The translations under genes and the position numbers were made by a program. DNA of 64,000 bases, from the NCBI GenBank assembly GCA_944321165.1, contig CALUKE010000006.1, forward strand, positions 123,773 through 187,772. The letters are read 5' to 3'. This document shows positions 45,103 to 53,040 of this stretch, in pieces (positions within the stretch are counted from its first letter, which is position 1; every line of letters begins with the position of its first letter). Below the pieces are notes generated by a model, which saw only the letters and a list, made by a program, of their open reading frames with translations, searched no databases and was not told the DNA's origin. The DNA comes from an uncultured Odoribacter sp. (GTDB lineage Bacteria > Bacteroidota > Bacteroidia > Bacteroidales > Marinifilaceae).

Positions 45103-45179
45103 TGGCGGTGCGGACGGGACTCGAACCCGCGACCCCAGGCGTGACAGGCCTGTATTCTAACCAGCTGAACTACCGCACC
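45103..45179 (-). tRNA. tRNA-Asp (GTC anticodon)
   Basis: A 77-nt cloverleaf on the minus strand including an encoded 3' CCA. Acceptor GGTGCGG/CCGCACC, anticodon stem CAGGC/GCCTG with loop CTGTCAC (anticodon GTC), T arm GCGGG/CCCGT with loop TTCGAGT, discriminator G. All stems pair well. It stands alone, with a strong terminator after it. Confidence 0.95.
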
Positions 45180-45428
45180 AGTATTTTCAAAGAATTTCTT
45201 CGATTACGGCTGCGAAAGTAGTGCGTTTTTTTGATATACGCAAACTTTGAAGCCGAAATATTTTTTCTTTTTGTAGGCAGAAAGATACTTCTGTATTTAT
45301 AAATGTGGATATGAGGAATTTCTGTATGCTTGGGGAAAAAATATGCGTTGAATTATTTGTAAAGAGATGGATAAAAATGTTACTTTGCCTTGTTTTGAAA
45401 ATATACGGTCGTTAAAATAGGATTTGAT

Positions 45429-46058
45429 ATGTTTACCTTTGGTCTGTTGTGTTTTACTTCGTTTTTTACCTTGATTAATCCGTTGGGTGCCATGCCGGTA
45501 TTTATGACCATGACCATGGAATTGAATGAAAAAGAACGGGAGCGGGTAGCGAGGAGGGCGTCGATGGTGTCGTTTCTGATCATTATGCTTTTTGCGATTT
45601 CGGGGGATTTGCTGTTTCGTTTCTTCGGTATATCGATCAATAGTTTGCGGATTGTCGGCGGAATTATTTTTCTGATTATGGGAATGGATATGTTGCAGGC
45701 CCGTCTGGTAAAAACCAAGGTCAAGGAATCCGAAGTAAAAAGTTATGTAAATGACATTTCGATCACTCCTTTGTCTATCCCCATGTTGTGTGGACCGGGT
45801 GCGATTACGAATGCCATTGTCATGTGGAACAATGCGACGGATTTGGAGACTAAGATAATGATGGTAGTCGCTGTTTTTGTGGTGATTACTCTGGTATATC
45901 TGATTTTGAGAAGTTCTTCCCGGATCATTAAGATCTTGGGTGAAACGGGGAACAATGTGATGATGCGTTTGATGGGACTGATTGTTATGGTGATTGCGGT
46001 GGAATTCTTTTTCAGCGGATTGAAACCGATCGTGATCGATATGTTGCAGTCTCTGTGA
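45429..46058 (+). CDS. MarC/UPF0056 family inner-membrane protein
   Basis: A 209-residue protein with six predicted transmembrane segments. The first has the family signature FFTLINPLGAMPVF. The fourth region carries TPLSIPMLCGPGAI, the conserved Pro-Gly-Ala loop of MarC proteins. MarC members were once linked to multiple antibiotic resistance, but that was not upheld, and their transport role is uncertain. A near-consensus promoter box (TTACTTTG) lies about 50 bases before the start. The gene is convergent with the TauE/SafE gene (7-base gap). Confidence 0.9.
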   Translation: MFTFGLLCFTSFFTLINPLGAMPVFMTMTMELNEKERERVARRASMVSFLIIMLFAISGDLLFRFFGISINSLRIVGGIIFLIMGMDMLQARLVKTKVKESEVKSYVNDISITPLSIPMLCGPGAITNAIVMWNNATDLETKIMMVVAVFVVITLVYLILRSSSRIIKILGETGNNVMMRLMGLIVMVIAVEFFFSGLKPIVIDMLQSL

Positions 46059-46065
46059 TCGTGGT

Positions 46066-46821
46066 TTATATGATATTGAATAGTTTTATGGCTACGATGA
46101 CGAGGGCTGCCAGGAGGATATAGCGGATGTAGCGGGCTCCCCACTTAACGCTGAGCCGGGTGCCTACCCAGGCTCCTGCCATGTTGCCGCAGGCCAGGAT
46201 AAGACCGCTGCGCCAGTCGACCAGCTGATAGCAAATGAATATGATCAAGGCGATGGCGGTATAGAACAGGATGAGAAATACCTTTATCGCATTGGCTTTG
46301 AGTAGATCGTAGCCGCATCCCAGTACCAAACCGGCCAACAGGAAGAATCCCACTCCGATTTGAATAAAGCCGCCGTAAAAACCGATTCCAAAGAAGATCA
46401 GAAATCGCAGCCAGGGCTTTTGGTTTTTTATTTTGTTTGCATTGGCTGTTATCCAGGTTTTCGGGTCCAGCCATACCATGAAAAACATGATTAGAAGAAG
46501 GATGCCGATGACTTTTTTGAATACTTCCTGGTCTATGTCGACGGCGAACAGGGCACCGAAAATGCTGCCCAAGGTTGTCGGTATCAGTAATTTATAATCT
46601 GTCTTGAGGTTCAGGATGTTTTTCTGTCTGAAAGTGAGCGTTGAGATGATGTTTTGCAGAAAAATGGCGACCCGATTGGTGGCATTCGCCATGTTGGCCG
46701 GTAAACCCAGAAAAATCAGGAAGGGTACGACCAGCATGGATCCTCCTCCGGCAAACATATTGATAAAGCCTGAGGCAAAACCCAATAATATGAGAAATAC
46801 GATGTGAATACCTGATTCCAT
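46066..46821 (-). CDS. TauE/SafE (TSUP) family membrane transporter
   Basis: A 251-residue protein with about seven or eight transmembrane segments and the two TSUP repeat halves. The N-terminal half has GFASGFINMFAGGGSMLVVPFL and the second half starts GIGFYGGFIQIGVGFFLLAG. The glycine-rich GGG and GxGxG loops are family marks. TSUP proteins move sulfur-containing anions such as sulfite or sulfoacetate out of, or sulfate and thiosulfate into, the cell. Export of sulfite or sulfate would fit a strain with sulfatases, but the genes are not in one operon. Confidence 0.88.
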   Translation of the reverse strand: MESGIHIVFLILLGFASGFINMFAGGGSMLVVPFLIFLGLPANMANATNRVAIFLQNIISTLTFRQKNILNLKTDYKLLIPTTLGSIFGALFAVDIDQEVFKKVIGILLLIMFFMVWLDPKTWITANANKIKNQKPWLRFLIFFGIGFYGGFIQIGVGFFLLAGLVLGCGYDLLKANAIKVFLILFYTAIALIIFICYQLVDWRSGLILACGNMAGAWVGTRLSVKWGARYIRYILLAALVIVAIKLFNII

Positions 46822-46926
46822 GTCACAAATATACCTGAAAAATCGTTATTAAGACTATAAAAAGAGCAGATAGAAAAAGAAGGTTTTCATTTTAGGTAAA
46901 TTTCATAAAGTATGGAAGATATATTT

Positions 46927-46934
46927 TAATTTTG
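46927..46934 (+). promoter_or_regulatory. Candidate -7 promoter box before first ECF sigma gene
   Basis: TAATTTTG, an exact TAnnTTTG match, 66 bases before the ATG at 47000. Confidence 0.45.
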
Positions 46935-46999
46935 CAGAAAATGGATGAGAAAAAATCGCTTGTCTTGAGAAACGTTTACTCATTTGACTGTGTTATAAA

Positions 47000-47596
47000 A
47001 TGGATAAATATAAACAACAGATGAAGGATTCGGATATAAATGCAGAAACGATGATATTGCGCCGTTTCAATGAGGGGGAGGAACAGGCATTTGAGCATGT
47101 TTTTCATAAATATTACGCTTCTTTGTGTTTCTTTGCGAATAAATTTTTACGGGATGAGGAGGCTGCCAGAGATGTGGTACAGGAGGTTTTTATTCGTTTT
47201 TATGAGAAGACGTATGATTTTCCCAATTGGATCGCTTTGAAATCTTTTCTGTATAGTTGCGTACAGCACAAGGCCTTGAATTATCTTGAAAAGCAGAATA
47301 ATCGTGCTGCTATTCACGAACGACTGGAGCTGGAGACGTATCAGGAAAATGAATATTTCCTGCGTCAGGTGGAAACTGAAATATTTGAGGAAATTTTTAT
47401 GGCTATTGAACAGTTGCCGGAGGAATGCCGGCGGATTTTCAAGATGAGCTATATCGAGCACCTGGATATCCGGGAAATTTCGGAGAAGCTGCATATTGCG
47501 GAATCGACGATAAAGACTCAGCGTCAACGGGCTAAAAAATTTTTGCGGGACCGTTTGCAGGATCTTTATCCTTTGGTGACGATATTGTTTTTCTGA
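47000..47596 (+). CDS. ECF RNA polymerase sigma factor (FecI-like), first of tandem pair
   Basis: A 198-residue sigma-70 family ECF factor. Region 2 is FEHVFHKYYASLCFFANKFL plus RDEEAARDVVQEVFIRFYE, and region 4 is the HTH in LPEECRRIFKMSYIEHLDI with EKLHIAESTIKTQRQRA. It directs RNA polymerase to TonB-transporter operons when its FecR anti-sigma is released. It is followed 52 bases later by a second sigma gene, not by a FecR gene, so its anti-sigma partner is unclear. The FecR at 48296 or the sigma-less FecR at 59664 are the candidates. Confidence 0.93.
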   Translation: MDKYKQQMKDSDINAETMILRRFNEGEEQAFEHVFHKYYASLCFFANKFLRDEEAARDVVQEVFIRFYEKTYDFPNWIALKSFLYSCVQHKALNYLEKQNNRAAIHERLELETYQENEYFLRQVETEIFEEIFMAIEQLPEECRRIFKMSYIEHLDIREISEKLHIAESTIKTQRQRAKKFLRDRLQDLYPLVTILFF

Positions 47597-47606
47597 TGGA
47601 ATGTAC

Positions 47607-47614
47607 TATTTTTG
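47607..47614 (+). promoter_or_regulatory. Candidate -7 promoter box before second ECF sigma gene
   Basis: TATTTTTG, an exact TAnnTTTG match, 34 bases before the ATG at 47649. A TTG at about -33 spacing (near 47586) is present. The second sigma gene may therefore be expressed on its own. Confidence 0.45.
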
Positions 47615-47648
47615 TTTGGGAATAATCGGTTTGGGAATTTTCTGAGTA

Positions 47649-48179
47649 ATGAAAAAAGCAATCTTCGATGATAAGGATTTTGAAGAGCTGTTCAATCAGT
47701 ATTTTAATGATCTGATGGGATTTGTATGCGGATATATTGCTGATGAAGAGGTGGCCAGAGATATTGTGCACGATGTATTTCTTTCTTTCTGGAATCATCG
47801 GGACCAACTCGATTTTTCCTGGTCATTGAAATCTTATCTGTTGACTTTGTCGCGTAATTATGCCTTGAATTATATCCGGCATCGGAAGGTGGTTGTGAAC
47901 AATGAAGAAGCGTTGATGCGGGAAATGGAAGAACAGCCGGAAGAATGGGAAGAGTATGATCGGAAAATGGTCCGTTTACAGGAGAAATTGGATGAATTGC
48001 CTGAAAAACAACGGATTGTTCTTGTTAAATATTTTGTGGAGGGAAAGAAATATCAGGAAATTGCAGACGAGATGAATATCTCTTTGAATACGGTAAAAAC
48101 TCATCTGAAACGTGCCGTTCACTTTTTGCGGGAAGAATTCCCCGAAGGTTTGGCCTTGCTTTTTATACTGAAGTATTGA
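47649..48179 (+). CDS. ECF RNA polymerase sigma factor (FecI-like), second of tandem pair
   Basis: A 176-residue ECF sigma factor. Region 2 is FEELFNQYFNDLMGFVCGYI with ARDIVHDVFLSFWNH, and region 4 is LDELPEKQRIVLVKYFVEG with IADEMNISLNTVKTHLKRA. It is clearly different from the first sigma gene, so this is not a recent duplication. It is followed 116 bases later by a fecR gene and then an STN-type susC, the standard order of a Bacteroidota sigma/anti-sigma-controlled transporter locus. Confidence 0.94.
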   Translation: MKKAIFDDKDFEELFNQYFNDLMGFVCGYIADEEVARDIVHDVFLSFWNHRDQLDFSWSLKSYLLTLSRNYALNYIRHRKVVVNNEEALMREMEEQPEEWEEYDRKMVRLQEKLDELPEKQRIVLVKYFVEGKKYQEIADEMNISLNTVKTHLKRAVHFLREEFPEGLALLFILKY

Positions 48180-48295
48180 TATCTCTGTTTATATTCTAAA
48201 AAAAATTAATAGCGGGTAATAAAAGTGATTAAAAGTTGTCACCCGTTAAAGAGAGGTGCGTGTGTTATACATGAGAAATTGAAAAGGAATGTGTT

Positions 48296-49441
48296 ATGGA
48301 TAAAGATTCGTTGGAGTTTGCGATTTATTTATTGACTCATCGGGATGAACTGGAAGATGCGGAAGTGGAGGCGTGGTTACATGATCCGGTTCACCGGCAT
48401 TTGTTGGGCGAATTGGCACAGATAAAACATTGTTTGAATAGAAAACAGTTTGATGATTTAAAACCGATCGAATGGAAACGTTTGCAACGGAAAGTAAGAA
48501 CTCCGAAGTTGAGAAAACGCCGAGAATGGTTTTCTGTGGCGGCTGTGGTGCTGCTGTTGTTGTGTGTCGGCGGCTGGTGCTGGATGTATCTGAAAGGAGA
48601 GAAGGAAAAGCAACCGATTGTGGCAGAGAGTGCAATTCGACCTGGCAACATGCGTGCCGAATTGATACTTTCCGGGAAGCAGCGCATTTTGTTGGGAGAT
48701 AAAACCATTTCCATCAGTGATCAGCAGGTCAAGGGGATTGTCAATGATTCGACGGGGGTATTGAATTATATTCAAGCAACCACTCCTGCGCACGAACTGG
48801 TGTATAATACCTTGAAAGTGCCGGTAGGGGGATTTTATCGGGTGGTGTTGCCGGATGGTACGCGTGTATGGTTGAATGCGGCTTCGGAATTAAAGTATCC
48901 GGTTTCTTTTGCCTCTTCGAAACGGGAGGTGTATCTGCAGGGGGAAGCTTACTTTCAGGTGCAAAAGGATACTGCCCGACAATTTATCGTGCATTTGCAA
49001 AAGGCTGATGTTACGGTATTGGGAACAGTATTCAACATCAATGCCTATGAAGAGGAGAATCATATTTACACTACTTTGGCGGAAGGATCCGTTGCTTTTT
49101 ATTCTCATTTGAGTGAAGAACAGGTGCTGTTAAAGCCCGGCATGCAAAGCGATATGAATTTGATGACCGGAGAGACCCGCTTGAAAGAGGTGGATCCGGG
49201 GGTATATACGGCGTGGATTGACGGACGTTTTGTTTTTCAGTCCATCTCTTTGGATGCCATGATGCGTCAATTGCAACGTTGGTATGATTTTGAAATCTTT
49301 TATCAGAAGCCGGCTGTGAAAAATTATACCTTCCGGGGAGTGATCAATCGAGACATGGAAATACGGGAGGTACTGAATATCATCGAAGAAATGGCGGATG
49401 TTCAGTTTGAAATAAAGGGTAAGACGATTGTCGCCCGCTAA
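48296..49441 (+). CDS. FecR family anti-sigma factor
   Basis: A 381-residue inner-membrane regulator. A cytoplasmic N-terminal helical part of about 80 residues (residues 1-80) binds sigma. One transmembrane segment (VAAVVLLLLCVGGWCWMYL, about 83-101) leads to the periplasmic FecR domain (GGFYRVVLPDGTRVWLNAAS, GEAYFQVQKD, VLGTVFNINAY) and a C-terminal DUF4974-type STN-like domain (LDAMMRQLQRWYDFEIFYQK to VQFEIKGKTIVAR). It receives a signal from the STN domain of the SusC at 49652 and then frees its sigma factor. Confidence 0.94.
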   Translation: MDKDSLEFAIYLLTHRDELEDAEVEAWLHDPVHRHLLGELAQIKHCLNRKQFDDLKPIEWKRLQRKVRTPKLRKRREWFSVAAVVLLLLCVGGWCWMYLKGEKEKQPIVAESAIRPGNMRAELILSGKQRILLGDKTISISDQQVKGIVNDSTGVLNYIQATTPAHELVYNTLKVPVGGFYRVVLPDGTRVWLNAASELKYPVSFASSKREVYLQGEAYFQVQKDTARQFIVHLQKADVTVLGTVFNINAYEEENHIYTTLAEGSVAFYSHLSEEQVLLKPGMQSDMNLMTGETRLKEVDPGVYTAWIDGRFVFQSISLDAMMRQLQRWYDFEIFYQKPAVKNYTFRGVINRDMEIREVLNIIEEMADVQFEIKGKTIVAR

Positions 49442-49444
49442 TGT

Positions 49445-49475
49445 AAACGGGAATCGCTACCAACAATTCCCGTTT
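49445..49475 (+). promoter_or_regulatory. Stem-loop between fecR and susC
   Basis: A perfect 10-bp stem, AAACGGGAAT (49445-49454) with ATTCCCGTTT (49466-49475), starting 4 bases after the fecR stop. It has no T-run, so it may attenuate or process the transcript rather than fully end it. A similar stem stands after the second fecR at 60837. Confidence 0.55.
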
Positions 49476-49490
49476 GATACTCCCAAAGGA

Positions 49491-49548
49491 GATGAATTTT
49501 TAATTTTAAAACAAGACAAATCTATGAAAAAAAATTGGAAAAGAGAAT
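49491..49548 (+). repeat. Imperfect direct repeat of the susC translation-start region, copy 1
   Basis: Starts GATGAATTTTTAATTTTAAA and continues across an ATG (49524) with an A-rich start. The second copy, 49620-49676, is the leader and start of the real susC at 49652. Most positions match, including the TTTTTAATTTTAAAACA core. Confidence 0.6.
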
Positions 49549-49610
49549 GCATTCCTCTCAGAAGATGTCTGATAATTTCATGCCCATTGCTACTAACGAT
49601 TGGGGGATGA
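49524..49610 (+). pseudogene. 28-codon relic resembling a susC signal peptide
   Basis: ATG at 49524, stop at 49608-49610. The encoded peptide starts MKKNWKRECIPLRRCLIISC and ends PLLLTIGG: basic N-terminus plus a hydrophobic core, like the start of Bacteroidota STN-SusC proteins. It lies in the first copy of a direct repeat whose second copy begins the real susC. It is probably a leftover start of an older susC gene, or possibly a leader peptide. No expression evidence can be seen. Confidence 0.4.
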
Positions 49611-49619
49611 AAGATAGAA

Positions 49620-49676
49620 GATGATTTTTTAATTTTAAAACAGTACAATTTATGAAGAAAAAACGGAAAAGAAATC
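49620..49676 (+). repeat. Imperfect direct repeat of the susC translation-start region, copy 2
   Basis: The matching copy of 49491-49548, spaced 129 bases on. It contains the used susC ATG at 49652. Confidence 0.6.
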
Positions 49677-52600
49677 CAAAGGATTTCAGGTATGAACTTT
49701 TGCTAATTTTTAGAGTAATGAGACTGGTGTGTTTTATTATGTTGCTAAGTCTGACGCATCTTTCGGCTAGTGTAAAAAGCCAGAATCATGCGATCAATCT
49801 TACTTTGAAAAATGTGTCGGTAGAAGAGGCTTTGAATAGAGTGGAAAAACAGTTGAAACAGAGTTTCTTTTTCAATCGGGAAACGGTGGATTTAAACCGA
49901 AAAGTAAATCTTCGTTTTTCTAATGCGGGATTGGATGAGTTGGTACGGGAACTTTTTGGAGAAGGTTACAAATATCGTTTGGTAGACAATGTAATTGTAA
50001 TTTCCCGGGTGAATGAACTGCAATCGCAGGCTCAACCGCAGGGTATAAAGATTTCAGGGGTTGTAAGAGATAAGGCGGGAACGGTATTGCCAGGGGTTAC
50101 AGTCCTTTTGAAAGGTACGCAAATCGGAGTGGCAACGGATATGGATGGAAAATACGTTTTGACAATACCGGAAGGGGATCATGTGCTGGTCTTTTCGATG
50201 GTCGGTATGAAGGAGCAGAAAATAGCCGTCGGTAAACGCACTCAGATTGATGTCGTATTGGAAGAGGCGGTAAGCGAGTTGGAAGATGTGGTGGTGACCG
50301 GTATTTTTAATAAAGCGCGGGAGAGTTATACCGGAGCCGTAACGACCATTACCTCCAAAGAGTTGAAAAAATTTGGGAATCGCAGTGTTCTCACTCAGAT
50401 TCGGAATATCGATCCTAGTTTTAATATTGTAGAAAATAACGTTTATGGGTCTGACCCGAATCAACTGCCCGATATCCAAATGCGGGGAAGTACGAGCTTC
50501 GAGGTGGGTGTAAAAGATCTGCAGACGGATATGGAAACGACTTCTGCCTCTAATCTGCCTCTTTTCATCCTGGATGGTTTTGAGATTTCTCTTCAGAAAG
50601 TGATGGATATGGACGAAAATCTGATCGAATCCATTACTTTGCTGAAAGATGCCAGTGCGACGGCAATGTACGGTTCCAGAGGTGCGAACGGAGTGGTAGT
50701 CATTACCTCCTCGAAACCGGAACCGGGGAAATTGCGCTTGACTTATAAAGGAGATCTCAATGTAGAAGCGCCGGACTTTACTTCCTACAATTTGTTGAAT
50801 GCCCGGGAAAAATTGGAATACGAACAGGCTGCAGGGATTTATTCGTATGACGTGCCTCAGGATGAAATAGATTTGCTGCAATTGTACAATGAGCGTTTGA
50901 TTGCTGTCAAGCGGGGAGTGGATACATATTGGTTGAAATATCCTGTACGTACGGGAGTGGGACACCGTCATAGTTTGCGGATTGATGGCGGGGATGAAAA
51001 TCTCAGGTACGCGGCGAGTGTCGGTTACAATGATGTGGTGGGAGTGATGAAAAAATCAAAACGGGAGAATATAACGGGAAATGTGTTCTTGCAGTATAAA
51101 TACAATAATATTTCTTTTCAGAATGATTTGTCTGTAACGATCAATAAGGCATATAATTCACCGTATGGTGATTTTTCCGAATATACTTTGTCGAATGCTT
51201 ACTGGACGCCTTATGATGAGGAAGGAAATCTGAAAAAGGTGCTGGAAGATATGTACGTGCCGAACCGTAGCAGTGGTGAGATTTTCCAGTACAATCCGTT
51301 GTATAACGCCACATTGCCGACCAGAAATACTTCGGAATATACGAATATCCAGAATAATTTTGCCATCGATTGGACCATTGTGCCCGATTTGACAGCCCGG
51401 GGGCGTCTGACGTTGATTAAACAGACCGGACGTTCCGATAAATACCTGTCTGCAGAACATACCAGTTTTGCAGAGACGGATTATGACCGTCGCGGGAGTT
51501 ATACTTATGGAACGGACTATTCTTTCAGTTATGAGGTGGATTTTACATTGAATTATTCCAAGGTACTGACCGAAAAGCATCAGTTGTATGCAGGTCTTAG
51601 TTATAATTTTGCAGAGAGTAAGTCGGAGAGTCATACCATCCGGGCAGAAGGGTATTCTGCCATCAATATGGATTTTTTGGGAATGGGGAATGCTTATGAG
51701 AAAGATGGAAAACCCTTGAGCTCAGAGGGCGTTTCCAGGCGTTTGGGAGGAATTGCCAATTTTAATTATACGTATGACAGAAGGTATTTTGTGGATTTTT
51801 CCGGAAAACTGGAAGGTTCTTCTCAGTTCGGATCAAGCAATCGGATTGCTCCTTTCTGGTCTGCCGGTTTGGGATGGAATATTCACAATGAACATTTTAT
51901 AAATAACAAGGATCTGGTGAATAGCTTGCGTTTGCGTTTGTCTTACGGTGTAACAGGTTCTCAGGATTTTGCCCCTTATCAGGCCATGACAACCTTTACT
52001 TATTACGGTAAGGAGAAATATCGGAATTGGGTCGGTGCTTATGTAATGGCTTTGGGAAATCCGGATTTGGGTTGGCAGCAAACGGGACAGCTGAATATCG
52101 GTTTGGAAAGTCTGTTGTTTAATGGTGCTTTAAAATTGAATGTGGATGTTTATAATAAATTGACCAACGATTTATTATCGGACATTACTTTGCCGACAGC
52201 TACCGGTTTTAACAGTTACAAAGCCAATGTGGGGAAGGTGAGAAACAGAGGCGTGGAGGTTACAGCCAATCTTTATTTGCTTCGTAATACTGAACAGGAA
52301 ATCATGTGGTCGATCGGTGGTTCTTTGGCCCATAATCAAAATGAAATCATGAAAATTTCCAATTCTTTGGAGTTTTTGAATGAGGAGTTATTGGAAAATG
52401 CCGGTGTGAATCCCAGTTTTTTATTTGAAGAGGGGCAATCGATGAATACGATTTTTGCCGTACGGTCTTTGGGAATCGATCCGAGTAACGGTCAGGAGAT
52501 TTTCTTGAAAAGAGATGGTACCAGAACGTATACGTGGGATGCTTCGGATGAAGTCCCCTGTGGAGTGAATGAACCGAAAGTATGGGGAAATCTGAATACA

Positions 52601-53026
52601 ATGTTTCGTTACAAGGGGCTGTCGTTCAATGCGGTGTTTGGATATCGCTTAGGCGGATATATTTATAACAGTACGCTGATCAGTAAGGTGGAGAATGTGG
52701 ATCCCTGGTATAACGCGGATAAACGGGTGTTTTATGATCGGTGGAAACAGCCGGGTGATATCGCTTATTTTAAGGGAGTACAGGATCGGACGGCAACGAA
52801 TGCTTCTTCCCGTTTCGTGATGAAAGAGAATACTTTGGAATGTCGCTCTCTGAATGTGAGTTATGATTTCGATGCGGCATGGACTCGAAAACATTTGAAT
52901 ATGGATTATTTGTCTGTAGGATTTTATACGGAAGATGTTTTTCGGATATCAACAATCAAGCAGGAACGGGGAACTTCCTATCCGTTTGCTCGGAAATTCT
53001 CGGTTTCTTTGACTGCCCGTTTTTAA
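49652..53026 (+). CDS. susC: SusC/RagA TonB-dependent transporter with STN signalling domain
   Basis: A 1124-residue transporter. After the signal peptide (to about SVKSQ44) comes an STN domain (INLTLKNVSVEEALNRVEKQ, about 49-115), which contacts FecR. Then a carboxypeptidase-D-like domain (ISGVVRDKAGTVLPGVTVLLKG), a plug with LPLFILDGFEISL and SITLLKDASATAMYGSRGANGV, and a full barrel ending KFSVSLTARF. The STN domain shows it belongs to the sigma/FecR system upstream, unlike the two susC genes at 12994 and 16911. No glycosidase is nearby, so the ligand may be something other than a polysaccharide, such as a peptide or metal complex. SusD follows 14 bases on. Confidence 0.95.
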   Translation: MKKKRKRNPKDFRYELLLIFRVMRLVCFIMLLSLTHLSASVKSQNHAINLTLKNVSVEEALNRVEKQLKQSFFFNRETVDLNRKVNLRFSNAGLDELVRELFGEGYKYRLVDNVIVISRVNELQSQAQPQGIKISGVVRDKAGTVLPGVTVLLKGTQIGVATDMDGKYVLTIPEGDHVLVFSMVGMKEQKIAVGKRTQIDVVLEEAVSELEDVVVTGIFNKARESYTGAVTTITSKELKKFGNRSVLTQIRNIDPSFNIVENNVYGSDPNQLPDIQMRGSTSFEVGVKDLQTDMETTSASNLPLFILDGFEISLQKVMDMDENLIESITLLKDASATAMYGSRGANGVVVITSSKPEPGKLRLTYKGDLNVEAPDFTSYNLLNAREKLEYEQAAGIYSYDVPQDEIDLLQLYNERLIAVKRGVDTYWLKYPVRTGVGHRHSLRIDGGDENLRYAASVGYNDVVGVMKKSKRENITGNVFLQYKYNNISFQNDLSVTINKAYNSPYGDFSEYTLSNAYWTPYDEEGNLKKVLEDMYVPNRSSGEIFQYNPLYNATLPTRNTSEYTNIQNNFAIDWTIVPDLTARGRLTLIKQTGRSDKYLSAEHTSFAETDYDRRGSYTYGTDYSFSYEVDFTLNYSKVLTEKHQLYAGLSYNFAESKSESHTIRAEGYSAINMDFLGMGNAYEKDGKPLSSEGVSRRLGGIANFNYTYDRRYFVDFSGKLEGSSQFGSSNRIAPFWSAGLGWNIHNEHFINNKDLVNSLRLRLSYGVTGSQDFAPYQAMTTFTYYGKEKYRNWVGAYVMALGNPDLGWQQTGQLNIGLESLLFNGALKLNVDVYNKLTNDLLSDITLPTATGFNSYKANVGKVRNRGVEVTANLYLLRNTEQEIMWSIGGSLAHNQNEIMKISNSLEFLNEELLENAGVNPSFLFEEGQSMNTIFAVRSLGIDPSNGQEIFLKRDGTRTYTWDASDEVPCGVNEPKVWGNLNTMFRYKGLSFNAVFGYRLGGYIYNSTLISKVENVDPWYNADKRVFYDRWKQPGDIAYFKGVQDRTATNASSRFVMKENTLECRSLNVSYDFDAAWTRKHLNMDYLSVGFYTEDVFRISTIKQERGTSYPFARKFSVSLTARF

Positions 53027-53040
53027 TGATAACCAATTAA

